A stretch of DNA of 64,000 nt from an uncultured Hyphomicrobiales bacterium (GTDB taxonomy: Bacteria > Pseudomonadota > Alphaproteobacteria > Rhizobiales > Beijerinckiaceae), in NCBI GenBank assembly GCA_903825465.1, contig CAIKAR010000089.1:47288-111287 (forward strand), written 5' to 3'. The translations under genes were made by a program, and so were the position numbers. The notes beneath the pieces were generated by a model, which was not told the DNA's origin, ran no database searches, and was given only the letters and a program-made list of their open reading frames with translations. Within the stretch, counting starts at the first letter, position 1, and each line of letters opens with the position of its first letter. Below are positions 28,171 to 37,889 of this stretch, piece after piece.

Positions 28171-29127
28171 TTATTGCGCCAGACCGAGCCTGTCGATCAC
28201 GCCCTTCCATCGCGATATGTCCGACTTCAACAGCCCGGCCATCGCCTCGGGGGAACCACCAACCCCTTCCATCCCCAAAAGCCTCAGCCGCTCCCGCGTG
28301 TCCGGCGATTTCAACGCTTCGTCCATTTCTCGATTGAGCCGCGCGACGATATCCGCTGGCGTGCCGGCGGGCGCGGCGACGCCGTTCCATGACGACGCGA
28401 CATAATCGGGCCAGCCGCTTTCGACAACGGTCGGCGTGTCCGGCGTCAAGGCGCCGCGCTCCCGCCCGCCGGAGGCGATGATCGCGAGCTGTCCTTGCGC
28501 GACGGCGGAGGTGAAAGCGGCGAGGTAGTCGAAACCCACGTCCACGTCGCCGCGCTGCATGGCGAGGATCAGCTCTGGCGAGCTTTTGAATGTCACAACC
28601 GTCGCCTCGCTGCCGATGGCCATCTTGAACATTTCGGCGGCCAGATTCTGCGTGCTGCCCGCGGAAATCGCGCCGAAATTGAGCTTGCCCGGATGGGCCC
28701 GGTCAAACGCGACAAGCTGGGCGACCGACCCGAGATCGCCACCGCGCGTGGCGAGCAGCACGTCGAATTTCGCCAGCGCCGCGACGGGCGTGAAATCCCT
28801 CGCCACGTCGAAGGGCAGCGACTTGAACAACGACGCGCCGAGCGCGTAGCTGTTGCCAACCTGCGCCAGCGTGTATCCGTCGGGCGCCGCTGTTTTGCCG
28901 GCCACGGCCGAAGCTATGCCGCCGGCGCCGGGGCGGTTCTCGATGACGAAGGTCATGTTGGTCCGTTCCGAGACCTTGGCCGTCACGAGGCGAAACGTGA
29001 TGTCGCCAATGCCGCCCGGCGCGAACGGGAGAAAAATCCGGATGGGCCTGTCCGGGTATTCCGCCATCGCTGGGCCCGCGGCGAGCAAAAACGCGAGCGC
29101 TAAAAACGGGCGGAAGCTTCGACGCAT
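28171..29127 (-). CDS. TctC/Bug-family tripartite tricarboxylate transporter substrate-binding protein
   Basis: MRRSFRPFLALAFLLAAGPAMAEYPDRPIRIFLPFAPGGIGDITFRLVTAKVSERTNMTFVIENRPGAGG; alternative start 29151. Confidence 0.88.
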   Translation of the reverse strand: MRRSFRPFLALAFLLAAGPAMAEYPDRPIRIFLPFAPGGIGDITFRLVTAKVSERTNMTFVIENRPGAGGIASAVAGKTAAPDGYTLAQVGNSYALGASLFKSLPFDVARDFTPVAALAKFDVLLATRGGDLGSVAQLVAFDRAHPGKLNFGAISAGSTQNLAAEMFKMAIGSEATVVTFKSSPELILAMQRGDVDVGFDYLAAFTSAVAQGQLAIIASGGRERGALTPDTPTVVESGWPDYVASSWNGVAAPAGTPADIVARLNREMDEALKSPDTRERLRLLGMEGVGGSPEAMAGLLKSDISRWKGVIDRLGLAQ

Positions 29128-29230
29128 CCGCAAATGAGTCCACGCGCGCATCCGCCCTCCGGTTGGCCGACGCCCCGAACGGTCGAACGGCGGCGCGCGC
29201 CTGATCATCCAGAACAGCGACGATGTCGCG

Positions 29231-29908
29231 ATGCTTTCCAATGCCGGCGTCGCGGCCCCCGACATGATCAGGCTCGTGCGCGGCTCCGGCGTCGATTGCG
29301 CGCGGTTTCTGCCGCCAGCGCCGGACGCGGCGAACCGAACCGGGTTCCGCGTCGTGCTCGCCTCGCGGCTGTTGTGGGACAAGGGCGTCGGCGAATTCGT
29401 CGAGGCGGCGCGGAAAATAAAGGCCGACGACGCGGCGGTCGAGTTCGTTCTGGCGGGCGCGCCCGATCCGGGCAATCCAGCCTCGGTCGACGAGGCGGCC
29501 GCGCGCGCCTGGCAAGCGGAAGGATTGGTGACGTGGCTCGGCCATGTCGACGACATGCCGGCGCTTTTCGCGCAAGCCGATGTCGTCGCCTTGCCGAGCT
29601 ATCGCGAAGGCCTGCCGAAGTCGCTGATCGAAGCCGCGGCCTGCGCGCGTCCTCTGGTGACGACGGATGTGGAGGGATGCCGCGAGGTCGTGACCCATGA
29701 AATCGACGGACTGCTTGTGCCCGCCCGCGACCCGCTGGCGCTGGCCGCGGCGATCGCCCGCTTGCGCGCCGACCCGGCCTTGGCCCGGCGGCTTGGCGAG
29801 GCCGCGCGCGCCAAAGCGCTGACGGACTTCGACGAACGCATTGTGATCGCGAAAACGCTCGCCGTTTACGACGAGCTGGAAACGGGGCGAAGGAGGGCGG
29901 GCGCGTGA
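29231..29908 (+). pseudogene. 5'-truncated GT4-family glycosyltransferase (C-terminal GT-B domain only)
   Basis: VVLASRLLWDKGVGEFVEAARKI...FAQADVVALPSYREGLPKSLIEAAACARPLVTTDVEGCREVV. In-frame family-like residues (ARLIIQNSDDVA) lie upstream of the first ATG, but the N-terminal Rossmann domain is absent and the region runs straight into the divergent tctC. Confidence 0.7.
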
Positions 29909-30597
29909 GCGCCGTCGGCGGCGTCGTTTCCCCCGCGGTCCGCCGCGTCATCGCGACGCGCGTTCTTTTCGTTCTCGCGTTGTTGTCGCTGGCGGCCGCG
30001 GCGGAACGGGAGCGGCTGGCCTGGCCAGTCACCGCCGTGAAAGCCATGGCGGCGCTCGAAAACCGCTTCCCGCCCTGGACCAATCAATGCGCCACGCCGA
30101 TCGCGGGAATTGTGGCGCTCGGCGGATCGTTCAACGGGATCAACGACCCCGGAGCGCGCGTGAAGGAGGCGATCGACCTGGCCCGCCGGTTTCCGACGGC
30201 GCGCGTGATGTATTCGGGAAAGAAGGAGAACGACGGCATCGCCGCCGTCGACGCCGGGAAAACATTTGAACAAGCCGGCGTCGCCGCCGACCGCGTCCTT
30301 CTCGAAGGGAACTCCCGCGACACCCATGAAAACGCGCTGTTTTCGAGCGAGGTCGCGCGTCCGGCTCCCGCCGACCGCTGGCTGCTTGTCACCTCGGCGT
30401 TTCACATGCCCCGCGCGATGGGGGTCTTTCGCGCCGCCGGTTTCAATGTCGAGGCGGTTCCCGTCGAGCGCGGGATCACGCCGCGTTCCGGAGTCGAATT
30501 CATCGCGCTAAAGGAAATCGAGGGACTGATCGCCTACCGCCTTCAAGGCTGGAGCGACGCTTTTTTCCCCGGGCCGCTGCCGCCGCGATGCGGGTGA
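29905..30597 (+). CDS. YdcF/ElyC-like DUF218 domain protein
   Basis: GIVALGGSFNGINDPGARVKEAIDLARRFPTARVMYSGKKEN...LEGNSRDTHENALFSSE...LLVTSAFHMPRAMGVFRAAGF. Confidence 0.85.
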   Translation: MSAVGGVVSPAVRRVIATRVLFVLALLSLAAAAERERLAWPVTAVKAMAALENRFPPWTNQCATPIAGIVALGGSFNGINDPGARVKEAIDLARRFPTARVMYSGKKENDGIAAVDAGKTFEQAGVAADRVLLEGNSRDTHENALFSSEVARPAPADRWLLVTSAFHMPRAMGVFRAAGFNVEAVPVERGITPRSGVEFIALKEIEGLIAYRLQGWSDAFFPGPLPPRCG

Positions 30598-30608
30598 CGC
30601 GCCGCGTG

Positions 30609-31664
30609 TCAGCGCAGGGCGGCGTTGACGCGCTCCAGCGCTTCGACGCCCGGACAAAGGTCGGCGTCGCCGAGCCGGTTGAGCGGTCTGTCAACGGTGC
30701 CGAGGCGGTCGTGCAGGTCGCCCGAGTCCTCGTCGGCGTAGAGCAGGCCGGTGACGATTTCGCCCTGCGATTGATGGCGGTGGATGGCCGCGAGCGCGGC
30801 GGCCCGGTCCGTGACATCGTGCGTCGCGTCGAGCTTGCGCAGGCGGATCATGCCGCCGTCGTGCAGCTTCACGGTCTGCGTTTCGCCGGGCTCGTAGTCG
30901 GCGGTGATCGGCGCGCGGCCCGTGATGACGTCGAGCGTGTTGAGCGCGGCGTTGTGGGCGCGGACGTAGTCGAAGCTTTTCGTCGAGCCGGCGTGGTTGT
31001 TGAAGGCGACGCAGGGCGAAATACAGTCGATGAAGGCGGCGCCCCGGTGCTCGAACGCGCCCTTGATCAGTGGAACAAGCTGGCTCTTGTCGCCGGAAAA
31101 GCTGCGCCCGACATAGGTCGCGCCGAGCTGGATGGCCAAGGCCACCATGTCGATGGGGGAATCCGGGTTGGCGACGCCTTTTTTGCTTTTCGACCCCTGG
31201 TCGGCTGTGGCCGAGAACTGGCCCTTGGTGAGCCCGTAAACGCCGTTGTTCTCGACGATATAGACCATGTTGACGCCGCGCCGGATGGCGTGGACGAACT
31301 GGCCGATGCCGATGGAGGCGCTGTCGCCGTCGCCCGACACGCCGAGATAAATAAGATCGCGGTTGGCGAGGTTGGCGCCGGTGAGCACCGAGGGCATGCG
31401 GCCATGCACGGTGTTGAAGCCGTGCGATTGTCCGAGAAAGTAGGTCGGCGTTTTCGACGAGCAGCCAATGCCCGACATTTTCGCCACGCGGTGCGGCGGA
31501 ATCGACAGCTCGAAACAGGCGTGGATGATCGCCGCGGAAATCGAGTCGTGGCCGCAGCCCGCGCAGAGCGTCGAGATCGCGCCCTCGTAGTCGCGGTGGG
31601 TGAAGCCGAGCTGGTTCACCTCGATGGCGGGATGGTGGAACTTCGGCTTGGCGAGATAGCTCAT
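30609..31664 (-). CDS. 2-oxoacid:acceptor (ferredoxin) oxidoreductase beta subunit (KorB-like)
   Basis: ISTLCAGCGHDSISAAIIHAC...MSGIGCSSKTPTYFLGQSHGFNTVHGRMPSVLTGANLAN...GVSGDGDSASIGIGQFVHAIRRGVNMVYIVENNGVYGLTKGQ; ThPP-binding half. Confidence 0.93.
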   Translation of the reverse strand: MSYLAKPKFHHPAIEVNQLGFTHRDYEGAISTLCAGCGHDSISAAIIHACFELSIPPHRVAKMSGIGCSSKTPTYFLGQSHGFNTVHGRMPSVLTGANLANRDLIYLGVSGDGDSASIGIGQFVHAIRRGVNMVYIVENNGVYGLTKGQFSATADQGSKSKKGVANPDSPIDMVALAIQLGATYVGRSFSGDKSQLVPLIKGAFEHRGAAFIDCISPCVAFNNHAGSTKSFDYVRAHNAALNTLDVITGRAPITADYEPGETQTVKLHDGGMIRLRKLDATHDVTDRAAALAAIHRHQSQGEIVTGLLYADEDSGDLHDRLGTVDRPLNRLGDADLCPGVEALERVNAALR

Positions 31665-33496
31665 GACTCGACCTTTTCCTTGCGGCCACGCGCGGCGACG
31701 CCGACCGCCGCGCCGATGGCGGCGCGGATGAAGCGCGCGGTGATCGGATTGCCGTCGTAGTGGAGGATCGCCGTCAGCCGCGCCGGATCGACGCCGCATT
31801 CGACCTGGAGAAGCTGCCGCAACTGGCCGTCGCGGTTCTGCTCGACGACGAGCACGCGCTCGTGCTCCTCGATGAAGTCCGACACCGCGCCCGAGAAGGG
31901 GAAGCCGCGCACGCGCAGGAGGTCGAGATCGACGCCGTCGCCGCGCAGCAGCTCCGCCGCCTCGCGCATCGCGGGGCTGGTCGAGCCGAAATAAATCACG
32001 CCGAGGCCGGTCCGCCGCTTGCTCTTCGTTTCGACCGGCGCCGGCACAAGCGACTTCGCCGTTTCGAACTTGCGCAGCAGGCGCTCCATGTTCTCGATGT
32101 AGTCGGGCCCCTCTTCCGAATAGCGCGCGAACCGGTCCTTGGTGGTGCCGCGGGTGAAATAGGCGCCGCGGCTGGGGTGCGTCGCCGGCAGCGTGCGGTA
32201 GGGGATGCCGTCGCCGTCCACGTCGAGATAGCGGCCGAAGGTCTTGCCGGCGTCGAGCTCCTCCGCGGTCATGATCTTGCCGCGGTCGTACTTGCGCGCG
32301 GGATCCCACTTGAAGGGCTTCGACAGGTGGTGGTTCGAGCCGATGTCGAGGTCGAGCATGACGAAGATGGTGGTTTGCAAACGCTCGGCGAGATCGAAGG
32401 CGAGCGCGCCGAACTCGAAGCATTCGAAGGGGTCTTCGGGGAACAGCAACACATGCTTCGTGTCGCCGTGCGACGCGTAGGCGGCGCTGAGCACGTCGGC
32501 CTGCTGCGTGCGGGTGGGAATGCCCGTCGAGGGGCCGCCGCGCTGCACGTCGAAGATCACGGCGGGAATTTCAGCGAAGTAGGAAAGGCCGATGAATTCC
32601 TGCATCAGCGAAACGCCGGGCCCCGAGGTCGCGGTGAAGGCGCGCGCGCCGTTCCAGCCCGCGCCGATGACCATGCCGATGGAGGCGAGCTCGTCCTCGG
32701 CCTGCACGATGGCGACCTTTGTCTTGCCCGTTTCCTTGTCGGTCCGCAGGCGCTTGCACTGCGCCATGAAGGCCTCGGCCAGCGACGTCGACGGCGTGAT
32801 CGGATACCACGCGCAGACCGTCGCGCCGCCATAGACCGCGCCGAGCGCGGCGGCGTCGTTGCCCTCGATGAAAACGCGGTCGCCGACGTTGTCGGCCCGC
32901 CGCAACCGGATGCCGAGCGGGCAAGCGAAATGCGCCTTCGCGTATTCGTGGCCGGCGCGCAGCGCCTCGACATTCGGCGCAATGAGCTTGTCCTTGCCCT
33001 TGAATTGCTCGCCGATGAGCTGTTCGGCGACGCCCAGCTCGATGTCGAGCAGGGCCGCGAGCGCGCCGACATAGATGATGTTCTTGAAGAGCTGGCGCAG
33101 CCGCGGCTCCTTGTAGCGCGCGTTGCAAAGCTCCGTGAGCGGCATGCCGATCACGTTGATGTCGTCGCGGAACTTGTCTTTCGGCATGGGGCGCGAGGAA
33201 TCGTAGAACAGGTAGCCGTCCGGCTCTATGCCGGCGACATCGCCGTTCCACGTTTGCGGGTTCATCGCCACCATCAGGTCGGTGCCGCCGCGCGCGCCCA
33301 GGTGGCCCTCGCCGCTGACGCGCACTTCGTACCAGGTCGGCAGGCCCTGGATGTTCGAGGGAAAGATGTTGCGGGGCGCCACTGGCACGCCCATGCGCAT
33401 GACGCACCGGGCGAAAAGCTGGTTGGCGCTGGCCGAGCCCGAGCCGTTGACATTGGCGAACCGAACGACGAATTCGTTTATGCTCTGGATCGGCAT
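31661..33496 (-). CDS. 2-oxoacid:acceptor oxidoreductase, fused gamma-alpha subunit (KorA-like)
   Basis: Gamma domain FVVRFANVNGSGSASANQLFARCVMRMGV...; alpha domain YGGATVCAWYPITPSTSLAEAF...ATSGPGVSLMQEFIGLSYFAEIPAVIFDVQRGGPSTGIPTRTQQADVL. 4-nt overlap with the beta gene. Confidence 0.92.
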   Translation of the reverse strand: MPIQSINEFVVRFANVNGSGSASANQLFARCVMRMGVPVAPRNIFPSNIQGLPTWYEVRVSGEGHLGARGGTDLMVAMNPQTWNGDVAGIEPDGYLFYDSSRPMPKDKFRDDINVIGMPLTELCNARYKEPRLRQLFKNIIYVGALAALLDIELGVAEQLIGEQFKGKDKLIAPNVEALRAGHEYAKAHFACPLGIRLRRADNVGDRVFIEGNDAAALGAVYGGATVCAWYPITPSTSLAEAFMAQCKRLRTDKETGKTKVAIVQAEDELASIGMVIGAGWNGARAFTATSGPGVSLMQEFIGLSYFAEIPAVIFDVQRGGPSTGIPTRTQQADVLSAAYASHGDTKHVLLFPEDPFECFEFGALAFDLAERLQTTIFVMLDLDIGSNHHLSKPFKWDPARKYDRGKIMTAEELDAGKTFGRYLDVDGDGIPYRTLPATHPSRGAYFTRGTTKDRFARYSEEGPDYIENMERLLRKFETAKSLVPAPVETKSKRRTGLGVIYFGSTSPAMREAAELLRGDGVDLDLLRVRGFPFSGAVSDFIEEHERVLVVEQNRDGQLRQLLQVECGVDPARLTAILHYDGNPITARFIRAAIGAAVGVAARGRKEKVES

Positions 33497-35265
33497 CCGT
33501 CCCCCGCTTGCGTGGTGTCCAGCCTGAACTTCCGCATGTCCCACGCGCCGGTCGGGCAGCGTTCGGCGCAGAAGCCGCAGTGCAGGCACAAGTCCTCGTC
33601 CTTGATCATGATCCGCGTGGTCGGCAGCGCGGCGGACACGTAGAGGTCCTGCGTCAGGTTGGCGGCCGGCGCGGTGAGCCGCCCGCGCAACTCCGCCTCG
33701 TCGCCGTCGGGCGCGAAGGTGATGCAATCCTCCGGGCAGATGTCGACGCAGGCGTCGCACTCGATGCAGAGTTTTTCCTCGAACACGGTTTCGACGTCGC
33801 AGTTCAGGCAGCGCTGCGCCTCCTTGAAGGCGAGCTTGTCGTCGAACCCGAGCTCGACTTCGGCGCGGATGTCCTTCAGCGCGATTTCGGCGGCGCGGTG
33901 CGGCACTTTGTAGCGGATGTCGTTGGCGATGTCGTTGTCGTAGGTCCACTCGTGGATGCCCATCTTCTGGCTGACGAGGTTTGTCAGCGGCGACGGGCGT
34001 TCCTTGACGTTCTCGCCTTGGCAGAACTTGTCGATGGAAACGGCGGCCTCGTGTCCGTGCGCGACCGCCCAAATGATGTTCTTCGGGCCAAAGGCCGCGT
34101 CGCCGCCGAAAAACACATTGGGTATTTCGCTCTGGAAGGTGACTTCGTCGACCTTGGGCATGCCCCAGCGGTCGAAGGTCATGCCGAGGTCCTTCTCGAT
34201 CCAGGGGAAGGCGTTTTCCTGGCCGACCGCGACCAGCACGTCGTCGCAAAGAATATGCTCGTCGGGCTCGCCCGTCGGCACGAGGTCGCGGCGGCCCTTC
34301 GCGTCGCGCGTGGCCTTCACCTTTTCAAAGACGACGCCGGTGAGCTTGCCGTTGTCGTGGGTGAATTCCTTCGGCACGAGCCAGTTGAGGATCGGAATGC
34401 CCTCGCCCTGCGCGTCCTCCTTCTCCCACGGCGAGGCTTTCATTTCGTCGAAGCCGGAGCGCACGACGACCGTCACGCTCTCGCCGCCGAGACGGCGCGA
34501 GGAGCGGCAGCAGTCCATCGCCGTGTTGCCGCCGCCGAGCACGATGACGCGCTTGCCGATGCCGGTGACGTGGCCGAAGCTGACGCTCGAAAGCCAGTCT
34601 ATGCCGATGTGGATGTTGGCGGCGGCCTCTTGCCGTCCTGGTATTTCAAGTTCGCGGCCGCGCGGCGCGCCGGTGCCGACGAACACCGCGTCGAAGCCCA
34701 TGCCGAGCATTTCCTTCATGCTCTCGATCTTTTTCCGGCGCAGCTCGACGCCGAGGTCGAGCACGTAGCCGACCTCCTCGTCGATGACGGTTTCCGGCAG
34801 GCGGAACTTCGGAATCTGCGTGCGCATCATGCCGCCGGCGAAGGGATCCTGGTCGAACACCACGACCTCGTAGCCCAGCGGCGCGAGATCGCGCGCGACG
34901 GTGAGAGAGGCCGGTCCGGCGCCGAGGCAAGCAATTCGCTTGCCGTTTTTCGTCGTCGCCGGCTTGGGCAACAGGGCGTGGATGTCGCCCTTGTAGTCGG
35001 CGGCCACGCGCTTCAGGCGGCAGATGGCGACGGGTTGTTCCTCGACGCGGCCGCGCCGGCACGCCGGCTCGCAGGGACGGTCGCAGGTGCGGCCTAAAAT
35101 TCCCGGAAACACATTAGATTTCCAGTTGATCATATAGGCGTCGTCGTAGCGCCCGGCGGCGATGAGCCGAATGTATTCGGGAACCGGCGTGTGCGCGGGG
35201 CAGGCCCACTGGCAATCGACAACTTTGTGGAAGTAGTCCGGGTTGGCTGTATCCGTGGGCTTCAC
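33478..35265 (-). CDS. GltD-like FAD/NAD(P) oxidoreductase fused to 2x[4Fe-4S] ferredoxin domain (KorC-like electron-transfer subunit)
   Basis: WACPAHTPVPEYIRLIAAGRYDDAYMIN...LGRTCDRPCEPACRRG...; nucleotide-binding segments IACLGAGPASLTVARDLA and VIVLGGGNTAMDCCRSS; C-terminal CIECDACVDICPEDC and CLHCGFCAERCP. Overlaps the alpha subunit start. Confidence 0.9.
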   Translation of the reverse strand: MKPTDTANPDYFHKVVDCQWACPAHTPVPEYIRLIAAGRYDDAYMINWKSNVFPGILGRTCDRPCEPACRRGRVEEQPVAICRLKRVAADYKGDIHALLPKPATTKNGKRIACLGAGPASLTVARDLAPLGYEVVVFDQDPFAGGMMRTQIPKFRLPETVIDEEVGYVLDLGVELRRKKIESMKEMLGMGFDAVFVGTGAPRGRELEIPGRQEAAANIHIGIDWLSSVSFGHVTGIGKRVIVLGGGNTAMDCCRSSRRLGGESVTVVVRSGFDEMKASPWEKEDAQGEGIPILNWLVPKEFTHDNGKLTGVVFEKVKATRDAKGRRDLVPTGEPDEHILCDDVLVAVGQENAFPWIEKDLGMTFDRWGMPKVDEVTFQSEIPNVFFGGDAAFGPKNIIWAVAHGHEAAVSIDKFCQGENVKERPSPLTNLVSQKMGIHEWTYDNDIANDIRYKVPHRAAEIALKDIRAEVELGFDDKLAFKEAQRCLNCDVETVFEEKLCIECDACVDICPEDCITFAPDGDEAELRGRLTAPAANLTQDLYVSAALPTTRIMIKDEDLCLHCGFCAERCPTGAWDMRKFRLDTTQAGDGCRSRA

Positions 35266-35281
35266 GTTGCCTCCACGACGA

Positions 35282-35340
35282 GCGTCGATAAACGCGCCGT
35301 CCCGATGAGGCCGCGCGCGCGATGGGCGTTTTATCGACGC
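35282..35340. repeat. Near-perfect inverted repeat GCGTCGATAAACGC ... GCGTTTTATCGACGC
   Basis: 14/15-nt arms with one bulged T, 30-nt spacer, in the divergent promoter region between the KorC-like gene and tctC. Confidence 0.6.
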
Positions 35341-35489
35341 ACAGGTAGGGTCAGAAAATCGATGCCGTCAAGCCGCGCCGCCGCCATTTGAATGCTGCGC
35401 TGCGGCATGCGGAGCGCTTTGACCTCCCGCTGATTCGCCGCTACCGACAAGCCGCGTTCGGGCCGACGCGCCATCAAGGAGAACATCGC

Positions 35490-36524
35490 ATGTTTCCAGT
35501 TTTTCGCGCGCGCGCCGGGTGGATGGCCTTGACGGCGATTGTGGTGGCGGCGTCGGCGGCCTCGGCCCAGACGCCGGAGGCCTTCTACAAGGGCCGGGCC
35601 ATCGACCTGATCGTCGGCTATCCCCCCGGCGGCAGCAACGACCTCTACGCCCGCATTGTGGCGCGCCACATGGGCAAATACATTCCCGGCAATCCGACGC
35701 TGGTGTTCCGCAACATGCCGGGCGCGGGCAGCATCGTCGCCTCGAACTACGTTTACAACATCGCGCCGAAAGACGGCTCCGTGCTGGCGCTGGTGTCGCC
35801 GACGTCGCCGCTCGACGAGAAGCTCGGCGCGGTCGGCGCGAAATACGATTCCGGCAAGTTCACCTGGATCGGCCGCATGGCGGCGTCCACGAACGCGACG
35901 TTTTTCATGAAGGATTCGCCGATCAAAACGGTCGACGACATGTTTACGAAGGAGTCGCGGCTGTCGGCGACGGGCGCGGGCTCGACGGTCGTCGTGTTCC
36001 CCACGGTCATGAACAACGTGCTGCATTCGAAGTTCAATCTGATCATGGGCTACAAGGGCTCGGGCGAGGCGATGCTGGCGATGTCGCGCGGCGAATCCGA
36101 CGGTCATTCAACCTCGCTGGACGCGCTCGACGCCGAGCATCCCGACTGGATCAAGGACGGCACGGTGCGCGTGCTCGTGCAATACGGGCTGGAGCGCCAC
36201 CCCCTGCTGCCAGATGTCCCCACCGTCGTCGAACTCGCGAAGACCGACGAACAGCGCGACATTCTGCGCGCGGTCATGAGCTCGGTGGAGGTTGGCAAGA
36301 TGATCTTCTCGTCGCCCGGCATTCCCGCCGACCGCGCGGAGACGCTGCGCCGCGCCTTCGACAAGATGGTGAAGGATCCCGAGTTTGTCGCCGATGTCGA
36401 GAAGGCGCGCATGGACATCGGCCCGATGCGCGGCGAGGATTTGCAGAAGCTTGTCCAGAGCGTCGTCGGCATGCCGCCCGATCTTCTCGAAAAAGTGAAG
36501 AAGATTTATCCGCAGGGCGGGTGA
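35490..36524 (+). CDS. TctC/Bug-family substrate-binding protein
   Basis: MFPVFRARAGWMALTAIVVAASAASAQTPEAFYKGRAIDLIVGYPPGGSNDLYARIVARHMGKYIPGNPTLVFRNMPGAGS; intact paralogue of the frameshifted 16.5-17.5 kb gene. Confidence 0.9.
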   Translation: MFPVFRARAGWMALTAIVVAASAASAQTPEAFYKGRAIDLIVGYPPGGSNDLYARIVARHMGKYIPGNPTLVFRNMPGAGSIVASNYVYNIAPKDGSVLALVSPTSPLDEKLGAVGAKYDSGKFTWIGRMAASTNATFFMKDSPIKTVDDMFTKESRLSATGAGSTVVVFPTVMNNVLHSKFNLIMGYKGSGEAMLAMSRGESDGHSTSLDALDAEHPDWIKDGTVRVLVQYGLERHPLLPDVPTVVELAKTDEQRDILRAVMSSVEVGKMIFSSPGIPADRAETLRRAFDKMVKDPEFVADVEKARMDIGPMRGEDLQKLVQSVVGMPPDLLEKVKKIYPQGG

Positions 36525-36546
36525 GGGCCGGGCCTTTCCCCGGCGC

Positions 36547-37803
36547 TCAGCGTTTCTTGGAGGGATGAAGGTCGATCGCCCGCGTGTAGAACAACGCCGC
36601 GACGAGCAACTCCGCCGCCAGCAGGGCGAACATGGCGCGGTATCCCTCCGGCGAATAGGCGGGGGCGCCGTCCACCATGCGCGACCCGAACGATTCGACG
36701 ACCAGGCCCGTCACCGCCTGTTGAACGAACACCCCGCCCATGTTGCCGACATTGAGAAGCGTCAGTCCGCGGCCGACAAGCTCCAGCGGAAACAACGCCC
36801 GTCCATGCGCCGTCAGGACGGGCGTGACCGCTATGAAAAACGCGAACACCACGAGAAGCGGCGTCAACCATTCGCGCGACGGCGGCGCGGCGGCGGCTAT
36901 TGTCAGCATGACGATGCCACCGCCGACGCCGATCAGGCTGGCGGGCTTGTAGGCGCGGAAAAAACGGTCCGTCCATCCCCAGAGGAACAGGCCGATCACC
37001 TGCGCCAACACCGCGATGAAAAGGACGCGGCCGCGCTCGTCCAGATTCATGCCGTAGATTTGCGCCAGCCAGGGGCCGCCCCAGAGGCCGACAATGCTGG
37101 CGAAGGCGGAATAGGTCGTCGCCTGAATGAAAAACAGCGGCCAGAACGACGGAACCCGCGAGGCCGCGACAACGCCCGCGAGCAGGGAGCGGAGGCTCTC
37201 CCGCCGCGCCAGCCGCGCTTTGGCGGTTTCCGGATCCTCGCGCAGCAGCGGCACGGCGACAATCGTCAGCACGAGGCAGAGAAGTCCGACGCCCAGAAAC
37301 GACGCGCGCCAGCCAAACCGCGCGCTCGCGGCGGCGAGCGGCGACGTCGCCGCCAGCGAGCCCAATGTGCCAACGCCAAGTTGAACGCCCGCCATCAACG
37401 CGAAGCGTTCGGGCGGAAAACGCCGCGCGTAAACGGACAGGGCGCCCATGTAGAAGCTCGAACATCCCGCGCCGATAATGAAACGCCCCGACGCGAGCGT
37501 GAAGAAATCCGGCGCGAGCGCGAACATGAGCGAACCGGCGAACGCGACCAGGGCCGTCGACACAATCGTCGCGCGGGCGCCGAAACTGTCGAGCGCGAGC
37601 CCGACGGGAATCTGCGCGAACGCGAACGAAAAATAGAACACCGATCCCAAAAGCCCCAGCGACGCCGCGTCGAGGCCGAATTCGCGCGCGAGATCGGGTC
37701 CGATGACCGCGATGGAACTGCGGAAGAACTGGCTGAGGGAATAGATCGAGATCAGCGCCGCGAGCAGCGCGAAAACGCGGCCATTCAAGCTTCCTGTCGT
37801 CAA
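36547..37803 (-). CDS. MFS transporter
   Basis: 418 aa, about 12 TM; SLGLLGSVFYFSFAFAQIPVGLALDSFGARATIVSTALV motif region. Confidence 0.88.
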   Translation of the reverse strand: MTTGSLNGRVFALLAALISIYSLSQFFRSSIAVIGPDLAREFGLDAASLGLLGSVFYFSFAFAQIPVGLALDSFGARATIVSTALVAFAGSLMFALAPDFFTLASGRFIIGAGCSSFYMGALSVYARRFPPERFALMAGVQLGVGTLGSLAATSPLAAASARFGWRASFLGVGLLCLVLTIVAVPLLREDPETAKARLARRESLRSLLAGVVAASRVPSFWPLFFIQATTYSAFASIVGLWGGPWLAQIYGMNLDERGRVLFIAVLAQVIGLFLWGWTDRFFRAYKPASLIGVGGGIVMLTIAAAAPPSREWLTPLLVVFAFFIAVTPVLTAHGRALFPLELVGRGLTLLNVGNMGGVFVQQAVTGLVVESFGSRMVDGAPAYSPEGYRAMFALLAAELLVAALFYTRAIDLHPSKKR

Positions 37804-37889
37804 TCGCCCTCGCGTCCGCCCGGCGGCTCGTGTATTGAAGAGCGCCCTCCTAACATGGCGCGGCGAAGAGGCAACAGGGACGCCCCCGC

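Noticed and set aside
31760-33643. 627 aa + strand ORF opposite the KorA-like gene
   Set aside because: Antisense shadow; no recognisable motifs.
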